From the NCBI GenBank assembly GCA_027186245.1, contig CP114495.1:7866501-7930500 (forward strand): a stretch of DNA of 64,000 nucleotides. The letters are read 5' to 3'. The stretch comes from Coriaria nepalensis. Lineage: Eukaryota > Streptophyta > Magnoliopsida > Cucurbitales > Coriariaceae. Both the position numbers and the translations under genes were made by a program. The notes beneath the pieces were generated by a model, which did not search any database, was not told the DNA's origin, and worked only from the letters and a program-made list of their open reading frames with translations. Positions 11,035 to 23,414 of the stretch are shown here, piece after piece (the stretch's first letter is position 1; the number at the start of each line of letters is the position of its first letter).

Positions 11035-14000
11035 ATGGAATTCAAGGATAATCAGTGCGATTTGAATCACTCCGATCCAGTTCTTATCACTGACGTTTCT
11101 TGTCAACAGCAGCAGCAGCAGCAGCAGCAGCAGATTTCCGCTGCCTTCTCTAACTGTAAGCGCTATAATCTCGGAATCAATTGCATATTAGCTTTCAATT
11201 TTCTATTTATTGTCGTTTTTATCCTATTGATCTCCCAAATTTCCATTTCACAGATACTAACCCTAAATCACCGAGCTCTGAAACTTCAAATTCGATGGCC
11301 GATCATGATTTTTCCATTTCTGACCCAAATAAAGGTAGTTTCCAATGAGGTTTATTAACTACATGTGTTGTGATGGATGATTTTCCTTGAATATGGATTG
11401 TTGTAGTAGATGTTTTATCCCAAAATCATATCTCAGAAACTGTTAGTAATCCAATTGAATTTGATGATAAAATTCAATGTAACTTGTAGAGTTGTCTATA
11501 TACTAAAGAAGATACTTTTTTTTTTAGCAACTTGTAGAAGTATTCCGATTAAATTACTTTATTTTTCAGGAAATTCTATGTTAAGATTCTCCCTGACATC
11601 TCCTGATTTGGTTATCTGTTCTGGTTCCCCTGAGTTTATGAACGTTAAGTATCAAAAGGCAATGGAGTCTTCCATGGAACTTTCTTTTGAAAATGGATTG
11701 AGTGAAACTGAAGTTAAGGGAAAGAAAAATTCTCCATATGTCAAGTTTTCCACAGTGTTCCAGACCTATAAGGAAGAACCATCTCCGGAAGCATCCTTTG
11801 AGCTCCCTCCTCCCCCAGAGATTAGAGATAGTTTGACTGAAGCTCCCTCAAGTAAGTTTAACCTATCATTACATAGTTCAGAACCATGATTAGTTCAAAC
11901 ATTTTAACCAGCCTATATGGAATTTATGTATCAGATACTGACGAGGTTAAGCTTCTTAAAGTCAAGGGTCCATGTGAAGAGGCGAAATGTGAGCTGGCAA
12001 ATGTAAAATTCTATCGAAAACTTGATCAGGTTTAGGATGATGTTATTATTAGACACGAACATTAAGATTTATATTGCCCTACTTTGTGTAGGATTGCGGT
12101 GAATTAAATGTAGAAGAAGAATATCAGAAGCTCCAAAAGGATTACGAGAATCAGAAAATTGAACTAGAAGAGGCAAGGAGGGTTTTAGCGGAACTCAAGA
12201 GGGAAAACCATCAGAAGAGTAGGGAATGCCAAGAAGCTTGGAAGTCATTACAGGACCTCCAAAACGAGCTCATGCGCAAGTCAATGCATGTTGGATCCTT
12301 GGGTAGTATGGAAGTATTCTTTTGTTGCTCCTTGCTGTTTTTACTGATCATGAAATGAAATGTTTATGTTTCTCCCTGTGAAGCTTTCGCGATTGAAGGA
12401 CAAGTGAAGGAGAAGAGCAGATGGTTTTCATCATTGAGAGATCTGACAAGAAAACTGAAGGTGTTGTTAATATAAAAAAAATATGCCTCCAATTCCACTA
12501 GCAAATTTTGTACTCCAATAATAGATTTCATTTTGCAGATACTAAAAATGGAACACATTAAGCTATTGGAGGAGGCACAGGCTTATAAGAAGCATCTTAC
12601 AGATATGAATGAAATAAGGTTTACTATAGAGTCTACACGTAAGTTAACATGCCAATTTTATTACAAGCACTAACTGTTTCGGTTATTACCTATTGGGGTT
12701 TATGGATTCTTTCTTTTCCTCCTATAGTAAAGCACCAAGTAGACTTACATGAAGACCTTAAGTATAAATTTATTAAAGGGGCCAAGGAACAGAAAGAACT
12801 TTATAATAAGTTTTTGGAGTTAAAAGGTTAGTCATACTCTTCGTATCTGGCTTCAGAAGAACAAACATCCTTAAAAATTTGTAAAGATATTAATCAACAT
12901 TAAGCATGCTTTCAAACAGGAAATATTAGGGTCTTTTGCCGGTGTAGGCCTCTAAACACTGAAGAACTTGCTACTGGAGCTTCTATGGCTATTGATTTTG
13001 AATTAGCTAAAGACGGTGAGCTCACTGTAAAGTCTAATGGGGCTTTTAAAAGATCATTTAAATTTGATGCCGTGTTTGGCCCCCAGGCAAATCAAGGTAA
13101 TTGAATGTTGGTTTTTAAAAATAACAGCAACATATCGGACGCTCCTTATGGCCTTGATTTCATTTTAACTTTAATTACTTCTTTATATCTTCTTGCTTGT
13201 GAAGGTGATGTTTTTGAAGATACAGCTCCATTTGCAACCTCAGTTTTGAATGGCTACAATGTCTGCATCTTTGCCTATGGCCAAACCGGAACCGGAAAAA
13301 CTTTTACAATGGAGGGGACAGAAGACGCTCGTGGAGTCAACTTTAAGATGCTTGACGAACTATTTTGCTTGATTAGCGATCGACAGAAGCTCTATCGGTA
13401 TAATGTTTCTGTAAGCGTCTTAGAAGTCTACAATGAGCAAATAAGAGACTTGCTTCTAGGAGGAACTCAGCCTATGGTGGCTGCAAAAAGGTAAGCTGAT
13501 AGATATTTACCGTTTTCTTTATACTGATAGCTATGCAGATAACAAGGTCATGGATCATATTAGATGTTCTGTGTACAGGTGTCTTGGAAATAAAAATTTC
13601 CAAGTGAGAATGAACAAGTTAAGCCATCAAAGATTAATTTGCAATGATAGTTCGGTTTGGGTTTTGCTTCTAATAAAAAAATGAATATGTATGTACATAT
13701 ATTGTGTCGATTTTAGGCTTGAAGTAAGGCAAGTGGGTGAAGGAATCCATCATATTCCTGGCCTGGTTGAGGCACCTGTAAACAACATGAGTGAAGTCTG
13801 GGAAGTTCTACAAACCGGCAGTAATGCAAGGGCTGTTAGCTCCACTAATGCTAATGAGCACAGCAGTCGATCCCATTGGTTTGCTTATTTCATTCAAAAT
13901 TAAATTTTAAATTTCAATTTCTATCCATATAATACTGATCGGTGAATAGGGTATTTGTAAATTGCACAGTATACACTGTGTGATGGTGAAGGGAGAGAAT

Positions 14001-15750
14001 TTGCTCAATGGGGAATGTACAAGCAGCAAGCTATGGCTGGTGGATCTGGCTGGAAGTGAGCGAATTGCAAAGTCGGAAGTTCAGGGAGAACGACTCAAGG
14101 AAACCCAAAATATTAATAGATCTCTGTCTGCACTTGGTGATGTCATATCTGCTCTTGCAACTAAGAGTCCACACGTTCCTTTCAGGTTAACTAGATATAT
14201 ATAGATTTTAGACCAAATATCCGGATTATTGAAGTATATTATACATTTCACTGTGCTGACCCACATTACTAATTTTCCAGGAATTCAAAGCTGACCCACT
14301 TGCTTCAAGACTCTTTAGGTAAGTAAGCTCTTTAGATTTTGAAACTGGGTTCTGTTGCTCTATGGATTCATTTATGGAAAAGAAATCTGATGAGTGGATT
14401 TTGTATTTGTTAGGCGGACATTTAAAAACACTCATGTTTGTACAGATCAGTCCTAATGAAAATGATTTAGGGGAGAGCCTTTGCTCGCTAAACTTTGCAA
14501 GTAGGGTGAGAGGAATTGAATTGGGTCCAGCAAAGAGGCAATTCGACACATCTGAACTTCTCAAATTCAAGCAGATGGTATATTCCCAATCTGACATTCT
14601 TTGTATTATGTCAATCTCATTTTCCAATTTCAAATAATTCAAAACAAACCTATGTACTTCTCAGAATGAGAAAACCAAGCAAGACATGAAGAGTACAGAT
14701 CTGCAGATGAAAAAGATGGAGGAAACAATCAATTGTTTAGACTTAAAGATAAAGGAAAAAGATCTTAAAAACAAAAATCTGCAAGACAAGGTAAGCTTTT
14801 CCCTTTCCAATTCTGCTTTAATGGAATACAATTCCAAGATTCATATATGTCTAAATCCCTATGCTTCTTGGGTATTCATTCTGTAGATAAAAGAACTTGA
14901 AGCTCAACTCTTAATAGAGAGAAAGCTTGCACGTCAACATGTAGATACAAGAATAGCAGAACAACACCAAATCAAACAACAAGAAGAAGACCAAAACACG
15001 TTGCCGGTAAGACCAAGACAAGCAAACCGGCTGTTAGGAAATTACAAGAATCTCTTCAGTGAACCAGTTAATAAAAGTGCTCTAGTCAAAGACCAAGTAA
15101 ATCTCAATCAACCTTTAACAGAGAACAAAGCCTTGTACAAACCCGCATTCAGCCAACCACAAACAAATGCTTTCCTCAAATACATGGAGTCCACAGAGAA
15201 GGAGAATAATCCCGAGTTGGCCGAACAGCAACCATTAATTCTACTACCAAAGAGGACAGGACGAGCCTCTATTTGCCCAATGGCCATGCGGATCCCACCA
15301 GTTCCGGTTCCAAGGAGAATATCTCTAATCCCACTCCCAAGTCTGACTCAGCTCCCTCTACAATATGACAAGATAGAAGATAGAGATGAACTGGAAACAA
15401 GCCATTTTCCGGAAGAGAATCCATGTGAGAGTCCAAAAGTAGTGAAATATGGAGCCAAGAAGCTGTGCAGTGTGCTAAGAAGCCTTCAGAAGGGAACTCA
15501 GATGAAATCGCCTAGACAACAATATATGAGAAAAGGTGGGGTCAATGTGGGGACGGAGAAGCTGAGGATTTCTATCGGTAGTAGAGGGAGGATGGGACAT
15601 AGAGTGTTGCTCGGAAATGGTAGAAGAGGTAGTAAAAAAGAAGCTCAGAATAATAATAATAACAATGGTAACACTAAACAGAGTCGGAAAGAGAAGGAGA
15701 GGGGATGGAATATCGGAACAACTTTGGTTAAAACTGCTACGAATAGCTGA
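11035..15750 (+). CDS. KIN14S: Kinesin-14 minus-end motor (KIN-14S-like)
   Basis: Seventeen exons: 11035-11155, 11254-11334, 11407-11445, 11570-11851, 11935-12029, 12092-12302, 12384-12460, 12539-12638, 12728-12826, 12920-13096, 13205-13490, 13717-13878, 13970-14185, 14281-14318, 14414-14577, 14665-14790 and 14887-15750. They total 3138 bases in one frame (1045 residues). Order: glutamine-rich N-terminus, coiled coil (about 190-360), motor (about 369-700), short coiled coil, basic proline-rich tail. Motor landmarks: neck/motor start [13 protein letters not shown]-loop GQTGTGKT (453-460), switch [11 protein letters not shown], switch [12 protein letters not shown]. The neck ahead of the motor marks kinesin-14, which walks to microtubule minus ends. 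No malectin domain precedes the coil, which favours KIN-14S over KIN-14Q/R. Exon 3 is the least certain: only the donor at 11446 keeps the frame open. The start codon sits in a good context (GACCATGG). Confidence 0.9.
11107..11133 (+). repeat. (CAG)9 repeat coding for polyglutamine
   Basis: Nine CAG codons after one CAA give ten glutamines near residue 24 of the kinesin, in a non-conserved N-terminal segment. Confidence 0.95.
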
Positions 15751-16380
15751 CTAAGATGATGTTATTGTTTTGGTATAATTAGAACTAACCATGGGCATTA
15801 CTTGTCTTCCATTGTATTAGGTTAAGGACAAGCTCTCTACTCTAAACCTCTGTGCAGACAAAAGACAAATATCTCTCACAGCGTTATGGATCCAGGTGAA
15901 AGCAAACTTACAGTTACAATCCTGGAAGAAACGCTTGGGAAGGGATTCAATGGAAGAAATGATTGATGTGCATAGGAGAAACTGCAGCCCAGAAAATGAT
16001 ATATAGAAGAGATATATTTATTAATTATAAAGTTGTTCAATAGATACAGATGTTACAAAGGTTGAATCTAGCTAGTATACTATACCATGATCATGTGCAT
16101 ATAATTTGTTGGATTCTCACAATATGACGGTAAATGACTATTTATTATGTAAAATCCCAAATTTTTTTAACTATATAGATAAATAAATCATAATAGAAAT
16201 ATAAAAGTTTTTTCAAAAAAATTTTGATTTTTAAGGATGAAAATAATAAAATTTAAAAAGCCTTGGGATGAAATCTTAAAGATAATGAAATATAAGGACT
16301 CAAAATATTAAAGATAATAAAATATAAGAATAAAATATAAAAAATAATTAATTTGAAATTAAAAAAAAGAGTTTAAAAGA
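15751..16380. other. Kinesin 3' region; orphan open frame at 15822-16006
   Basis: Downstream of the kinesin stop, a good acceptor (TTGTCTTCCATTGTATTAG, ending at about 15821) is followed by an open frame to a TAG near 16006, about 60 codons without an ATG at its start. Its composition is more gene-like than the flanks. It could be an alternative last exon, a gene fragment or chance. After 16010 the sequence is AT-rich. Confidence 0.3.
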
Positions 16381-16381
16381 C

Positions 16382-16383
<2 letters not shown>

Positions 16384-16416
<33 letters not shown>
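16384..16416. repeat. (AAT)11 microsatellite
   Basis: Uninterrupted trinucleotide repeat between the kinesin and the resistance-gene remnant. Confidence 0.95.
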
Positions 16417-16439
16417 TTCACTGTTTTATCTAATACGAA

Positions 16440-16790
16440 CGATTCTTTCTTACTTTTCCACCACCCACCAAAAGGGTTCAAAAGTCCGCCCGCGTGGGCT
16501 TAATTCTTCACCACTCTTTAGCTTTCATTACTATCATCCAGCATCCAAGTTGAAGGCTTGCAGCAGATCAAACGTATCTTTAATTTCTCTCATTTGTTCT
16601 TGAGATCAATTAATACATTTAATCTGCACTTCAGTTCAGTCTCAACGTTCTCAGTTCTACTTTACATGTCTGCCTCTTCTGTACAGGAGCAAATATTTTG
16701 CCATTAGATCTCGGCTTCCATCACATCACTTAGTACAAACTCTTGCTTCTGGATCCAGGTAAAAAGCATTCGGAGTTGTGGTTAATTATA
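16440..16790 (+). promoter_or_regulatory. Probable promoter/5' leader of the NBS gene
   Basis: GC content rises and coding-like leader sequence appears (CCACCCACC, TTCACCACTC) with possible splice signals (TGTACAG at about 16687, CCAG|GTAAAAAG near 16758). It lies 600-900 bases before the NBS frame in the right orientation. A transposon-like insertion separates the two, so it may no longer serve that gene. Confidence 0.3.
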
Positions 16791-16883
16791 TACTACTCAC
16801 AGGAGTGGAGGTTGGGAGTGCGAATCACAGACATATATTTCCGGGATTGGAATTAAAAATGAAATAAAACATGCCAATTAGTT

Positions 16884-17060
16884 TTGACTAGGGGTGATAA
16901 AAAAAAAAAATCATACCAGCCAAAAGCGACCGAAACCGATAATTTTTGGTCAGTTTCGGTCGGCATATTTAGTTAAAATTCTGTTTCAGATGGTGTCCCG
17001 ACCTAAACAGTTTTGATTAAATTAGTTGTCGGTGTTTTGGTCGACACCAATTGAAAAATG
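16884..17060. mobile_element. hAT-like element end, partial
   Basis: It begins TAGGGGTGATAAAA and continues with repeated ACCGAAACCG / CGGTCGGCAT / TCGGTGTTTTGGTCGACACC motifs, the style of plant hAT termini with dispersed subterminal repeats. The opposite end was not found. It sits where the missing N-terminal part of the NBS gene would be. Confidence 0.35.
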
Positions 17061-17358
17061 GATTTTTTAAAATTATAATTTAAACCTTAGTTCTAACTCC
17101 CAATTTCTATCTTAGTGTTTGTCGTGTTTGTATAAGTTTGAGAACTCTTATTTAAATAAAATAATTTATAAATTAATATGTGATAAGTAAATTGTTTTCT
17201 GCATTTAGTACCAAAAATCGTTTGATCTTTTATATGCTTATTTAGATGATATTGAGACAATAGATTATAAATTTATTATATATTTAAATATTATTTTAAT
17301 TATGATATTAAAATAAAATAATATTTTTAATGGTTATAATATCAAATTTTCTAAAAAA

Positions 17359-18387
17359 ATGATATTAAATGAGACCGGAGAAATGCTGGTTAAGACAGAA
17401 AAAAAAGAAGGCGAACATTTATCAGGACTTCCCAAGAGGAAGAAGACATTAGAGGGAGATTTTAGTGCGTCAACGCTTAATCGGTTGAAGAAGCGTGTGA
17501 AGGCTTCGATCAAAGAAGTGAGGGAACTTTTGAAGCAGGGTAATTTTGCGGACAGAATCACAATTGAAGTGCAGGAGAAAGGTTATATATTGCCAACTTC
17601 AAATTTAGCTGGAGAAACTACTGCGAGAAGAATGATGGAAGAAATTTGGACTTCCTTGATGGATAGTGATTTTACAAAGATTGGAGTCTATGGCATGGGA
17701 GGTGCTGGTAAAACAACTATCATGAAGCATATCAACAATCGTTTGTGTGAGGGAAAGAACGAGAAGTTTGATAGTGTAATTTGGGTGACTGTATCTAAGG
17801 ACTCTAATTTAATAAGCTTACAACAAAACATTGCTCAAAAGTTGCGCGTAGATTTTTCAGGAAGTGAAGACTCGATCGATATTTCATCAAAGTTACATGC
17901 AGCATTGGAGGCCAGCGAAAATTTTTTGCTAATTTTGGATGATATTTGGGAAGGATATCCTCCCAAGGATGTAGGAATCCCAGAAACTGCACTTGAGAAT
18001 GGAAGCAAACTCATTTTGACAACTTGCTTGATGTTTGTCGATACATGAGCTGTGAGCCTATTAAAATGGAACTCCTTACAAAAGAGGAGGTATGGAGTTT
18101 ATTCATGGATCATGTGGGGCATGAAGTTTTATGCAACAAAGATGTAGAAGCAATTGCGAAAAAAGTTGTTAAAGAATGCGCACGTCTGCCCCTTGCAATT
18201 GTCACCGTAGGCAGAGATATGAGAGATGTAAAGGAGGAATCTCAGTGGAGACGTGCGCTTAAAAGATTGAGGGCGTATTCTACAGAGCATGATGATTTGG
18301 GAAGTAAGGTGATTCATCAATTGAAATTCAGTTACGAACGGTTAAGAAATAAGAGTGTTCGAGATTGTCTGTTGTATTGTTCACTAG
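17359..18387 (+). pseudogene. Broken CC-NBS-LRR disease-resistance gene
   Basis: Intact members of this family are intracellular immune receptors with a coiled coil, an NB-ARC nucleotide switch and leucine-rich repeats. Visible here: end of the coiled coil (residues about 38-62), P-loop YGMGGAGKTT (111-120), kinase-2 FLLILDDIW (189-197), RNBS-B start LILTT, a GLPL-type motif changed to ARLPLAIVTVG, and the start of RNBS-D (RDCLLYCSL). Breaks: near 18022-18026 the frame shifts between LILTT and LDVCRYMSCEP, best explained by loss of four bases that removes the RNBS-B arginine; the protein stops matching at about 18387, where a copia fragment begins; no LRR follows. The first ATG also lacks the usual N-terminal coiled-coil start. 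The closest type I recognise is the RPS2/RPS5-like CNL group. Confidence 0.85.
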
Positions 18388-19382
18388 ACACAGGCCAACA
18401 GGCCAACAGGCCAAAACAAAGCATTATAGTTGTTTTACTTAGTCATTTTCTGTTTTCTAATCTGTTGGACTGTGTAGTCCACTTCCTCATCGTACCCTTT
18501 ATCCGTTATCTCTCATAGACCAAGGGCCTTCAAGTAAGTGGTCATTTTTGCTGACGTAATCTAGTAGCTTTCTCCAGTAAATGCTGGAAGTCCAATCAAG
18601 TTCAAGCTTCCAGTAACCATATCTAGCTTGTTGTTTTGTTTGGGTGTTTGTGGATTGAAACTGTTTTAGAGGTATTTTTGAAGATGAATTTGACAAGAAT
18701 ATGATGGCTACAACATGTGCTTTGATACCATGTTAGATAAATTAAAGATTGGAGTTGGTTTGAGTGGATTGAACTAAAAAACCAGTAAAAACCAGTAAAA
18801 ACCAGACTCTGCAACAGCATAAATAGAGAAAATAGAGCTTGATAAAATTTAAAACTTAGTATTGATTGAAACTGATTAACTAAAATAACAATTAAAATTT
18901 GAAACTAAGTCTCTAAAATATGATTACAAACATTAATTGAGACTTAGACTACTTAGGAGATAACAAATCAGATGTTTTAGACATAAACATACAACTTTTG
19001 ATTTGCACTCCAAATTTGGTAAGGCTGTCAAAATGAATATTTTGACCAAAATGACATCACATGGTTATATTCTTCCATCAAATGCTCCAACACACTTCTA
19101 ATGAGCTTGCAAACTTGCTGGAAGTGGATTTAGATAAAAAAAAGAATTCAAATTTGCAGACTTGCCTTGCTGATCAAGCAATAGACAAACCAAAACTGCA
19201 GCTCCTGCAATTCCTGCAATTGCTGATATAGCAGATGTTGAGGCATCAAGCAAATCATGGTAGAGGCATCGAGTATGTCGACTTGTCGAGTACATCGATC
19301 TATCGACCCATCGACCCCCACCATGCTCAATTGCAATAGACCATAACTCCGTGAATTATGATCCGTGATTCTTCTTGCAACA
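18388..19382 (-). mobile_element. Ty1/copia retrotransposon fragment with LTR
   Basis: On the minus strand a 652 bp LTR (19382 down to 18731) starts TGTTG and ends TAACA. It is directly followed by a tRNA-Met primer site (TGGTATCAAAGC, complement of about 18719-18730) and the first part of a copia gag with stops (18700-18480), including the conserved start of the UBN2-type gag region. Protease, integrase, RT and the second LTR are absent; the fragment ends against the NBS pseudogene. A TATA-like CTATTTATGC lies in the LTR at about 18820. The LTR also carries TCGAC/TCGAG-rich words at 19249-19320. Confidence 0.75.
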
Positions 19383-19769
19383 AGTTTATTTTAGTTTCCT
19401 TCAACTGTAGGAATGGTGGTTAATGCCAAAATCCACAGAACACAAAAAGTCAACTCTAATCACTCTTCATTATTTATTTGGAAGTGATTTCACTTCTTTA
19501 AACACTTTTTTGATCCAATAAATATGACATGGCTAATATTTGATCCTCAGTATGTATGTATGTATTTCGACTTATCCTCCTACTCAAAATTTCTTCTTAC
19601 AGTTTTTTGTTTTGGTTTTTGGATTTTGGCCAAATCTTCTTACAGTTAATGCACAACCATTTACAGAGGAAAATTCCCTAATTTGCATACAAAAAATGTG
19701 TATAATTTATTGTCTGCTAGATGAAAAAAAATCTTATGCAACAGTTCTATAAATATGATGTCGAATTAG
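19383..19769. other. Spacer between copia LTR and ERO1 3' end
   Basis: No motif or credible frame. It probably contains the ERO1 3' untranslated region on the minus strand. Confidence 0.5.
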
Positions 19770-22700
19770 TCATTCGTACCTTAGCCGAACAAATGAGTTC
19801 CATATTCTTGTCAACATGCTTATACCTTTTGCAGAAGGTTCTGCAATTTTTCCTTCCATTATCTTCTCGATCAAACTTCCATTTTCATGTATAACTTTGA
19901 CGGATTCCGAAAGTCTGTTGAGAAGATTTAGCAAAGCTATCACTTCGTTTCGTTGCAACTGTAACTGCTCAAGCAAAACGAACAAGTTTAAGAGAGACAG
20001 GTAGGGTGGCTGATCCAATTTACATATGTTTTATATTTAAAAAAAAAAAGAATGAAGAGAACTTACAGATTGAACCCCGTGATCTTGGCCATCAAGGGAG
20101 AAAAGAATCTTCAATGCAGTACCAAGACCAAGAACCTGAAGCTTTCCCCAAAGCCGACATTTCTCACAAGCTACACAATCCATCAATATGCTGCCATCAA
20201 CAGTAATTTCACCATTAGAAGACGGGGGTTGCATTTCAAAACACTTGTTTAAATTTAAAATTCAGTTTGTGCCCACGTAATCTGAGTTAGCTTCAATCTC
20301 GCATCTGAATGAAACTTTAGTTTATCAAGATGCCATTCGTATCAAAATCTCAGTTAAAAATGAAAGGTCATAAACATTAAATGAGTGTAAGAGAATGATT
20401 AAACGAGAATAGACCTAATGTTTCGGAATTGCTTTTGAATCTGAAGTTTAAGTTGGGGCCCACTTTGGCCTTGCCAAAGCTTGGCTTCATCAAATGGAAG
20501 CGGACAAGCAGATTGAATTTTCGGATTGTGCACTAGTTTCTTCATCAAAGAATATGTCTTCAAGTCCTCTATCTTATTCCCAGTATCATACTCTGCTTGT
20601 TCCAAGTAATCAGATGCCTGTAATAGTTATTTTGCAAGATGCAAAAAGAAAGTCAATAATTAGTACAAATAAATACGGTGTTAAAAACAATATCTGTTTA
20701 AGGAGTACTCACTTTAGTAACTGCTCGGAGAACAAAGAGGAAAGTGAAGTACAAGTTATGGACACGGTCGGGGTACTTGAGAACTCGATTGTACATCAAT
20801 TCCAGATTTTGACCCCACTGATTTGTATGTATCAAATGAATGAAGTAAAAGTCAATATCTTAGAAGTAATGGTATGAAGAAAAACCTCTAAGAAGAAGAT
20901 ATGGATCTAAGGATTAGTCAGGTCATCATATATTATGTGGTACGAAAGAACCTGATTTGTTGTTTTGTCGAGAAGATAATCAGCTGCTATGTGGACTGAT
21001 ATCGAGGAATGAAGTCCGGAAATTAATTTGTATAGTACTCTTTTCTCTGTACATATCTCCCCCGATGAATCTGTAACCACAGCAAATGAAATTTAACAAA
21101 TTGAAAATTTTGCATAGAAAACTTGTAAGGTGATACAGAAAATTTTGCATATAGTCTTATAAATTTGATCAACACATGGATTAAATTTTGCACATTCTCA
21201 TACTATTAATCACTAACTATATGTAAAAGAAAAGAAACCAGGACCTTTGTATGGCAGAGTACGTAAAATCAAAGATATTGAACCTAACAACTCACATTTC
21301 AGACTATTTTCCGAATAGACAGCATCCCAAATCCGTCTCACTGATGGGCCGACATAACCGGTGTACCGTTCCGGGTTCAGTTGAAGATTCACATACGTCA
21401 TCTCACCTTCGCATTATAAACAGTGCAATAAAAAAAAAAAAAAAAAAAAGCGATCAATGAATATATGTCAGTAATATCAAATAATACAAATATTACCATT
21501 ATCAGTCTCATCATCATTAGTCCAAGGATTATCAGTTTCAATCCAGCCTCTGAAAGCTCTGCGGTCTAGAGTTCGGTCCACAGCTGCTTGTGGATTTCCC
21601 TCTTGACAAACTAAATTATCGGAGGGAAGACCAACATAGTATTGCTTCTTGAAAGGTTCTGGAAATTCATTTTCCGGACATTCACAGACACTGCAATCAC
21701 GCAATTGGCACATACCATCATCTGGCCAGTATGGGCAGGAACACCACAATTTAACCTGCCCAAATATTTTGAAAAAAAGAAACAAAAGTGCAATTTTTGA
21801 AAGATAAGTACACGAGTGTCAAATATAAATGTTTCTTCTGTGAATATATGAAGCAAAGAGAGCTATGCCTCACCTTAAAGTAGCGGAAAAATGGGGTAAT
21901 AACAAGGTCTTGTAATAGGGAATTCAAGACCTCGTTATTTAGAGTGTCTATTGTTTCATAATCACAACAGCAATCCTCAATGATACCTGTGTATTTTTTC
22001 GGATCCTACGAAGAAAGAAAATGTATAAAACTGTAGTGTCAAATTACATTCCTGATAACATAAAACTTAATCATTAGGAGATTATGCGAAGGTGAATGAT
22101 TTTGATCTTTTTAACGGACATTTGGTTATTATAAAATTATGCGAAAACTCTATCGATTGTCCAAATTTCTTCTTCCTCTACGGGTGGGGTGTAAAGCATT
22201 TTACAATTTTTTTTTTCTTTGTTCAAATTCCCAGATTCACACACTACGAATCATCATTGTTCGTAAACAAAATCTCAGGCGCACTGGCTAATTCAATCAC
22301 GATTCAAGACAACTCAAATAACAATCCCAGGTTCATGTGGGGATCAAATGAATCAACAACTAGAAAATTCCTCTTCTTATCATCAACTCCTCACTCCTAT
22401 AATTTCACATGCAAATACTATCAGGGCCATCTCAATTTTCAATACGCAAGTGTGCAAGCAGTAACAAGTATGTAGTAGGAAGTTGTTGAGAATATCATCA
22501 AATGGAAGACTCAGTACATAAGAAAGCTGTGCTACTCCAACTAATTGTTTTTAAGTGGAAGCCCAAATTTATACAAAAGTGAACAATTTTGATCTTCATC
22601 AAGCAAATCCAAAAGAGAGAAAAAAAAGGTCTTTTACAATTTCCCTCAGAACCAATGTTGAACCTTCCAAAATTTCCCATCCCAAAAAGCAATTTTTTAG

Positions 22701-22775
22701 ATGAAAAAGAAAACCCATTTCCATGATCATCTACCTCTGCCAGAATTTGCATGCATACATTATACACACACACAC

Positions 22776-22813
<38 letters not shown>

Positions 22814-23029
22814 CACCTGAGAACAGAAACAGGACTTGGGATTCCTTAAGAAGAGAGAAATATTAAAAGCCGGTCTTGATGGGGTGAGTGTTGTGGCCAA
22901 TATAACAGCAATCACACCAAAAATTACTGCACTTTTCCATTTCTTCCCCTTCCCAATCCCCTTCTTCTTCTTCACATTCTTCTTAATCTCATCTCCTTCC
23001 TCCACTACCATTTCTGAAAACTTGATCAA
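19770..23029 (-). CDS. ERO1: Endoplasmic reticulum oxidoreductin-1 (ERO1)
   Basis: ERO1 is an FAD-dependent ER oxidase that passes disulfides to protein disulfide isomerase and reduces oxygen to peroxide. Nine minus-strand exons: 23029-22817, 22005-21874, 21755-21497, 21406-21296, 21070-20952, 20817-20713, 20617-20415, 20190-20067 and 19964-19770, giving 486 residues (480 if the second ATG at 23011 is used). Visible: lysine-rich cytosolic start, one hydrophobic anchor (about [19 protein letters not shown]), a cysteine-rich luminal part with shuttle cysteines C131 and C136 (GMCQLRDC), FAD-region words [25 protein letters not shown] and ISGLHSSIS, and the active site C386-V-A-C389-E-K-C392. Exon phases all agree. 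Oddity: residue 236 (codon 21305-21303) is Ser in YSENSLK where Arabidopsis ERO1 has Cys, while the likely partner C245 remains. The 5' flank has a UPR-type motif cluster. Confidence 0.95.
22792..22813. repeat. (GA)n microsatellite beside the exon 1 donor of ERO1
   Basis: A TA run followed by GA repeats ends directly at the ERO1 intron 1 donor (read on the minus strand as GTGCTCTCTC). The intron therefore begins with a pyrimidine repeat whose length could vary. Confidence 0.85.
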
Positions 23030-23414
23030 GAATCAAAATTAAAATATTTCCCAACTGGTTTTGATTAACGATCATAAGATCATGAAAAGTTTCCAACTTT
23101 CTCTACAGTTCAGAGCGAAAAGAAGCCTTACATTTAAAAAATTCAAATCTCTAGCAAAAAACAGAGAATTGAATCCACAATTCAGAACGTAACGATATTA
23201 AGTATTAAGGTGTGTCCTAAAGGACCTAAATAGACCAGCGATCAATGTGGGGGAGGTAAGTACTAAAATGATATGTGTCTTTGAGAAACTGAGAAGGTGG
23301 GAAGAAGCCAATGGTATTGTGTCAAAGTGATACGTATGATTTTGTTCAGAGGTAGAAATGGGCACGTAGACAGTATGACATGACAACATGGCAAATGAAG
23401 TAAATTGCTGTTAG

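Noticed and set aside
14226..14642. 138-codon minus-strand frame
   Set aside because: Antisense to kinesin exons 14-15, which carry clear motor motifs on the plus strand.
22092..22475. 127-codon plus-strand frame
   Set aside because: Within ERO1 intron 1, with intron-like composition and no domain.
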